This document shows, piece by piece, positions 31,821-32,055 of a stretch of DNA of 32,055 bases. The notes below the pieces were generated by a model. It worked only from the letters and a program-made list of their open reading frames with translations. It made no database searches and was not told the DNA's origin. How positions within the stretch are numbered: position 1 is the stretch's first letter; the number at the start of each line of letters is the position of its first letter. Origin of the DNA: Candidatus Woesearchaeota archaeon (GTDB lineage Archaea; Nanobdellota; Nanobdellia; Woesearchaeales; GW2011-AR4); NCBI GenBank assembly GCA_016185955.1, contig JACPMQ010000006.1:1-32055 (forward strand). The letters are read 5' to 3'. The position numbers were made by a program, and so were the translations under genes.

Positions 31821-32055
31821 GTAACCGCTAACACAGCATAAAGGGTTTTTGCGAAAGTAAGTGCTTGTGCGTAATTGCCAATTCAGAAAACTCCATAGGA
31901 TTGTGATAAGCGACCTGAGCAACATGAAATGTTGCGAAGCTGAGAGGTAAGTTAAGGCTCCGCACAAGCACTAAATTAAACTTTCGCAAAAACCCACCTT
32001 AAGGCTTTGTCATGGCACAGACGGACTTGTCGGACAAATCTATGTTAGCAGATAC
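31821..32055 (-). mobile_element. MITE-like element, copy E (complete, 235 bp, reverse orientation)
   Basis: GTAACCGCTAACA (31821-31833) and TGTTAGCAGATAC (32043-32055) are the two termini, so the copy ends at the last base of the window. Relative to copies B and C it is inverted: the GGGTTTTTGCGAAAGTAAG and GTGCTTGTGCG boxes of the right end come first, and the TCGGACAAATCTA box of the left end comes last. The core is very close to that of copy C, including hairpin GCAACAT/ATGTTGC (31919-31935). It lies 14 bases after the surface protein stop. The target duplication cannot be checked because the right flank is outside. Confidence 0.88.

Noticed and set aside
1-32055. CRISPR array
   Set aside because: The repeated motifs are dispersed, come in inverted pairs, vary in core and have target duplications. 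There is no run of regularly spaced direct repeats.

Overview
The window is AT-rich archaeal chromosome. The order rps13-rps4-rps11-rpoD-tRNA-Leu-rpl18e-rpl13-rps9-rpoN, the small Rpb10-like subunit, L18e, TATA boxes 22-30 bases upstream of many start codons, and tRNA introns in bulge-helix-bulge (BHB) context are archaeal. A LeuRS with a bacterial-type core, a MNT-HEPN fusion protein and a large Cys-rich surface protein with a C-terminal region resembling the PGF-pre-PGF domain suggest a DPANN lineage of the Woesearchaeota/Pacearchaeota kind. That placement is inference, not proof.

Layout. 1-172: right end of a mobile element. 245-3552: operon for E1alpha, E1beta and E2 of a 2-oxoacid (probably pyruvate) dehydrogenase, closed by a hairpin terminator; no E3 gene is present. 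3511-6219 (minus): DNA alkyltransferase, a HemK-like methyltransferase fused to a kinase-like domain, intron-containing tRNA-Ala, an element copy, a LOG-like nucleotide-binding protein and a doubly interrupted tRNA-Cys. 6209-9525: an unknown gene with a possible frameshift, NAD kinase, a HAD 5'-nucleotidase-like protein and ketopantoate reductase. 9522-16329 (minus): leuS and the ribosomal protein/RNA polymerase operon. 16496-22069 (minus): MNT-HEPN protein, a phospholipase D-like lipoprotein, a secreted Lon-type protease and a small membrane protein. 22100-22670: a nest of mobile-element remnants. 22733-26099: PEP synthase and a Trm11/TrmG10-type tRNA methyltransferase. 26371-31806: surface protein of about 1811 residues. 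31821-32055: another element copy, ending exactly at the window edge.

The most unusual feature is a family of non-coding, MITE-like elements with 13-bp terminal inverted repeats (GTAACTGCTAACA / TGTTAGCAGTTAC). There are four copies, complete or cut by the window edge, that share conserved subterminal boxes, plus at least one decayed relative. One copy has a perfect 8-bp target duplication. The cores are modular. One core holds a hairpin whose stem is kept through three paired base changes, which points to selection on structure. One insertion supplies the stop codon of a gene; others sit next to promoters.

All three tRNA genes carry introns. Two of the four introns are at non-canonical places, and in both the BHB geometry predicts the cuts needed to restore a normal tRNA. 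All functional calls come from reading motifs by eye; no database search was run.
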